Shown one piece after another: positions 6,622-9,364 of a stretch of DNA of 9,364 nucleotides. Within the stretch, counting starts at the first letter, position 1, and the number at the start of each line of letters is the position of its first letter. The position numbers and the translations under genes were made by a program. Origin of the DNA: a bacterium (GTDB lineage: Bacteria > Ratteibacteria > UBA8468 > B48-G9 > JAFGKM01); contig JALNXB010000066.1 of assembly GCA_023230585.1 (NCBI GenBank), positions 1 through 9,364 of the forward strand, given 5' to 3'. The notes under the pieces are model-generated. The model saw only the letters and a list, made by a program, of their open reading frames with translations, was not told where the DNA came from and did not search any database.

Positions 6622-9364
6622 TTACCTTTCACCTGTAAGAAAAACCGAAAATTCTTTTTCTGCTTCACTCATACCTACAAACCGATTATTATCAGAAGGC
6701 AGAGGAGTTACCCTCAACTGGTCAGGTCCTCCAAGGGCAAGCTGTGAACCTCCTCCACGAACAAACCTTACTGCAAGTAAGTTTTCTCCTTTTTTAACTC
6801 TAACATTTACAAGGTGGTTCCATATAGAAAATGGAAAGTGAATATTACTGGTCTTAGTTGAATCGTGAACAAGTTTTCCGTTAACCCATACCTGCATCCA
6901 CCAGTCAGCGCCCATACCTAAAGTTACATTTTGTGTTTTGTTAGAGTTGAAAGTAAGGAACACATAAGCCACACTTCCACTCTGTTCCTCTTTGAGTATA
7001 TTAGGAAAATCATAAATAGTATCCGACACCTCAATATCTACACCTTTGACCTCTTTTTCTCCAACTTTTATTTTCTCAGGATAAGAACTTAAAACACTTA
7101 ACGGTACAACAGGGTCATATTGATGAAAAGGTCCAAAGACTCTCCATTTAGAAGCCCAATCAAGAGAGCCTTTAACTTTTTGAAGAGGAGGCGCTTTTTT
7201 TTCTAAAGGTATGTTGTATAACTTAGGGTTTTCTATTGCGAAAAAAGGAGGTATGTTTTCAACCTTAACTTTTCCAGGGTCTACACTTTCAAATCCCCAG
7301 AGCCCAGAAAGGTTCTTCGGAATTTCTACCCACCCAAACACTTCTTTACCATCGTTATACGTTTCTCCATTAGGAGTAAATAGATTAGTCTTTTTTTCAA
7401 AAAATATCCTTCCTTTATCTGCACCTTTAGGTACATTAAAGTATGTTCTTACTGGAGGATTCATTTTTAATGGGTACCAACCTTCGGGAGCATAAAGAGC
7501 TATAGGGATATGTTTGTCAGAAAATACCGAGTAGTACCCTGATTGATTAACAGACAACTCATAGACCCCGCCAGGAGCATCTTTAGGTATAATCGCCTTT
7601 GATACACCTGTGCTTTTTTCTATCACAGTATGTAAATCGTGACCAGACCACATATGTCCTTCGTAAGATATGTGAGGTTTTATTACAATATTTCCGCCTG
7701 CTTGAGAAGGTTTAGGAATATCTTTTTTTTCTTTTGATGCTGTCTGGTTTACAGATACGTTTCCTTCTTTTCTTATAAGTATATTCAACTCCGTCTCGTT
7801 TTTTTCTGCAGAAGAATCGACTCTCAGGGTTTCTGCCCCAGGTTTTACGAAAAATATTCTTATTGGACTTTCTTCTACCTTAAAAGCAAGCCAAGATGAA
7901 GGTGTCTCTATTTGTGCATCCGATTGTGATAACATATCCATAGCCAAAGGAAGCCCTTTAAAGAATCTTGGTATCTGAGAAGTACAAGGCACTATAACTT
8001 TTTTTGTATTAATATCAACCAACCTATCAGCAACAAGCCTGCGTCTTGCATAATCAAAATCTGATAAAAAGACCGGGTTCTTCGTTTCTTTCCACATAAA
8101 GTAATATAGCAGACCAGTCGCTCTATTCTGGGACTGTGTTCTAACCCGTGGGAGGATAGACATATTCTCCCAATTGTTCTGCCCTATAGATATTGCCATT
8201 TTTTTAAATAGAGGGTCTTTAAAGACGCTCCACATAAGTAGTAGCGAGTCCTGGTCTGTTTCTGTCTTGTAAGTAGTGCTTCTGTAAGGACGTGTTTTTG
8301 AAAGAAGAACCATCCCTTCTGGGTCATATAAATATCTATTGTTTATTTCATAAATCAACTCTCTTAATCTTGGTTCCCAGGTAAATTCATAAGCTTCAGT
8401 TAAATGTCTCATAGCAAGAATTACCCTGTCATGTTTTTCTTCATAAGTAAGATTATTTTTAGCTGCATTAGAAAAATTTACTAAAATATCCCCTGCTCTC
8501 CTGTAACCGGTAAAATAATAATCAAGAAGTGCTTGCTCCATATCTGCAACGGTTGAAAGTTCGTACCGAAGACCTCCGCCTTGCCAATGCATAGGTAAGT
8601 CTATAACACGATTTCTTTCGCTTTTTTTCCCAGGGCTTACAGCACTGCCTATTAAGAGACCCATTATTTTGTCTGTAAAATTCCAATGAGATATGTTTCC
8701 ATCAAGAAAAACCCGATTGCTTCCTTGAGCAAATTCTCTTAAATCTCTCTCTCCTGAACGGGCATATAAATACCAACTATCTGCCCTTAATGAATAGCCT
8801 CCACTGCGATATCCGTGAACTATTCTGTTAGGTCCTGCATGATAATCTATAAAACCTCCATAAGGACCGCAACTCCACATCTTGTAAAGCCCCCAAAAAA
8901 TACCATCTATAACAGTTTCTTCTTCTGGAAATTTTTCGGTATCTTTTGGATGTAAAGGGCCTATTACCTCTGTTTCTCTTACCCATTTAGGCGAATTATG
9001 AATATATACTTGCTTGCTGTGTAAAAAACTTGTTTGTTGTATGTTATGGGTTGACAAGAAAGGTGTAAGTAAAATATCGTGGGTCTTAGACCATCCTACT
9101 GCATTACTCTTGTGTTTAACTATAAAATTGAGATATTTTTCAAGTAGATGTTCGGACACTTTGTCGTGCCCTTCAATTTTTTCTTTCGGCGACATACCCC
9201 AATTTTTCATAAGAGCAGGCATTCTGAAATCAAGTTCTTTACCAGTAGATGGACTAAAAAGTTTCAAATTTAAAAGGTTTTCTGATAACTGGTACTCTTT
9301 AGGATGTTGTGCTCCAATGTTCCTGCAAGAGACCATAAACCCAACATTTTCACCTGATATTGCT
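6622..9364 (-). CDS. PcRGLX/YetA-like (PL26-type) protein, paralogue of the downstream gene, with C-terminal sugar-binding jelly-roll module; 5' end outside window
   Basis: At least 913 codons, TAA stop. The frame stays open to the right edge: nine codons (AISGENVGF) precede the internal ATG at 9336, so that ATG is not the real start. Numbering is from that Met. The visible part covers the end of the second beta-domain (GKELDFR at 32-38), the helical core at about 50-470 (THDI 85-88, KFPEEE 135-140, GFIDYHAG 161-168, YARSGER 191-197) and a beta-sandwich at about 555-705 (APGGVYELS, IALYAPEGW, YFNVP). All parallel the downstream gene in order and spacing, so the missing part probably holds a signal peptide and the WxDGS-type N-terminal domain. 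Residues about 722-875 form a separate jelly roll (KWRVFGPF, GMGADWWMQVWVNG, ENLLAVRF) of a type seen in PVC-group secreted enzymes. The gene ends 30 nt before its paralogue, suggesting one operon. Substrate unknown. Confidence 0.85.
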   Translation of the reverse strand, partial: AISGENVGFMVSCRNIGAQHPKEYQLSENLLNLKLFSPSTGKELDFRMPALMKNWGMSPKEKIEGHDKVSEHLLEKYLNFIVKHKSNAVGWSKTHDILLTPFLSTHNIQQTSFLHSKQVYIHNSPKWVRETEVIGPLHPKDTEKFPEEETVIDGIFWGLYKMWSCGPYGGFIDYHAGPNRIVHGYRSGGYSLRADSWYLYARSGERDLREFAQGSNRVFLDGNISHWNFTDKIMGLLIGSAVSPGKKSERNRVIDLPMHWQGGGLRYELSTVADMEQALLDYYFTGYRRAGDILVNFSNAAKNNLTYEEKHDRVILAMRHLTEAYEFTWEPRLRELIYEINNRYLYDPEGMVLLSKTRPYRSTTYKTETDQDSLLLMWSVFKDPLFKKMAISIGQNNWENMSILPRVRTQSQNRATGLLYYFMWKETKNPVFLSDFDYARRRLVADRLVDINTKKVIVPCTSQIPRFFKGLPLAMDMLSQSDAQIETPSSWLAFKVEESPIRIFFVKPGAETLRVDSSAEKNETELNILIRKEGNVSVNQTASKEKKDIPKPSQAGGNIVIKPHISYEGHMWSGHDLHTVIEKSTGVSKAIIPKDAPGGVYELSVNQSGYYSVFSDKHIPIALYAPEGWYPLKMNPPVRTYFNVPKGADKGRIFFEKKTNLFTPNGETYNDGKEVFGWVEIPKNLSGLWGFESVDPGKVKVENIPPFFAIENPKLYNIPLEKKAPPLQKVKGSLDWASKWRVFGPFHQYDPVVPLSVLSSYPEKIKVGEKEVKGVDIEVSDTIYDFPNILKEEQSGSVAYVFLTFNSNKTQNVTLGMGADWWMQVWVNGKLVHDSTKTSNIHFPFSIWNHLVNVRVKKGENLLAVRFVRGGGSQLALGGPDQLRVTPLPSDNNRFVGMSEAEKEFSVFLTGER

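Noticed and set aside
9334..9336. ATG as the start of the rightmost gene
   Set aside because: The frame continues open to the window edge, there is no signal peptide or N-terminal domain after this ATG, and the paralogue extends more than 300 residues further upstream. The gene is truncated by the window.
1..9364. tRNA, rRNA or riboswitch structures
   Set aside because: Nearly all of the window is coding, and neither of the two short spacers contains a recognisable RNA gene or known riboswitch core.

Overview
The window is AT-rich, and every convincing gene lies on the minus strand. It reads as part of a secreted carbohydrate-degradation locus. The combination seen here is very large exported proteins built on a PcRGLX/YetA-like (PL26-type, exo-rhamnogalacturonan lyase-related) core, a DUF4838 glycosidase-like protein with a GH67-type N-terminal domain, and accessory jelly-roll modules. 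From general knowledge this is typical of uncultured PVC-group bacteria (Lentisphaerae, Kiritimatiellae, Planctomycetes) and neighbouring candidate phyla such as Omnitrophota. That placement is an inference from gene content; there is no rRNA or other taxonomic marker.

Layout in transcription order (right to left): (1) 6622-9364, the 3' part of a large PcRGLX/YetA-like protein whose 5' end lies outside the window, ending in a sugar-binding jelly-roll module. (2) 2650-6591, a complete paralogue of it with a signal peptide and a C-terminal LamG-like module, 30 nt downstream and so probably co-transcribed. (3) 2465-2649, a 185-nt spacer with two oppositely oriented copies of one small palindromic repeat, one of which may act as a terminator. 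(4) 497-2464, a secreted or lipid-anchored DUF4838 protein. (5) 313-496, a 184-nt spacer with a plausible promoter and a possible operator palindrome. (6) 1-312, the N-terminal part of another exported protein that runs off the left edge.

A reasonable working model is that the two PL26-like paralogues attack an acidic polysaccharide, with rhamnogalacturonan-type pectin as the family precedent, outside the cytoplasm, and that the DUF4838 protein handles released or branched sugars. No transporter, regulator, SusC/SusD pair, sulfatase or mobile element is visible. I saw no clearly novel system. The best leads are the tandem paralogues with different C-terminal modules and altered core histidines, and the repeat pair whose stems differ by compensatory changes.
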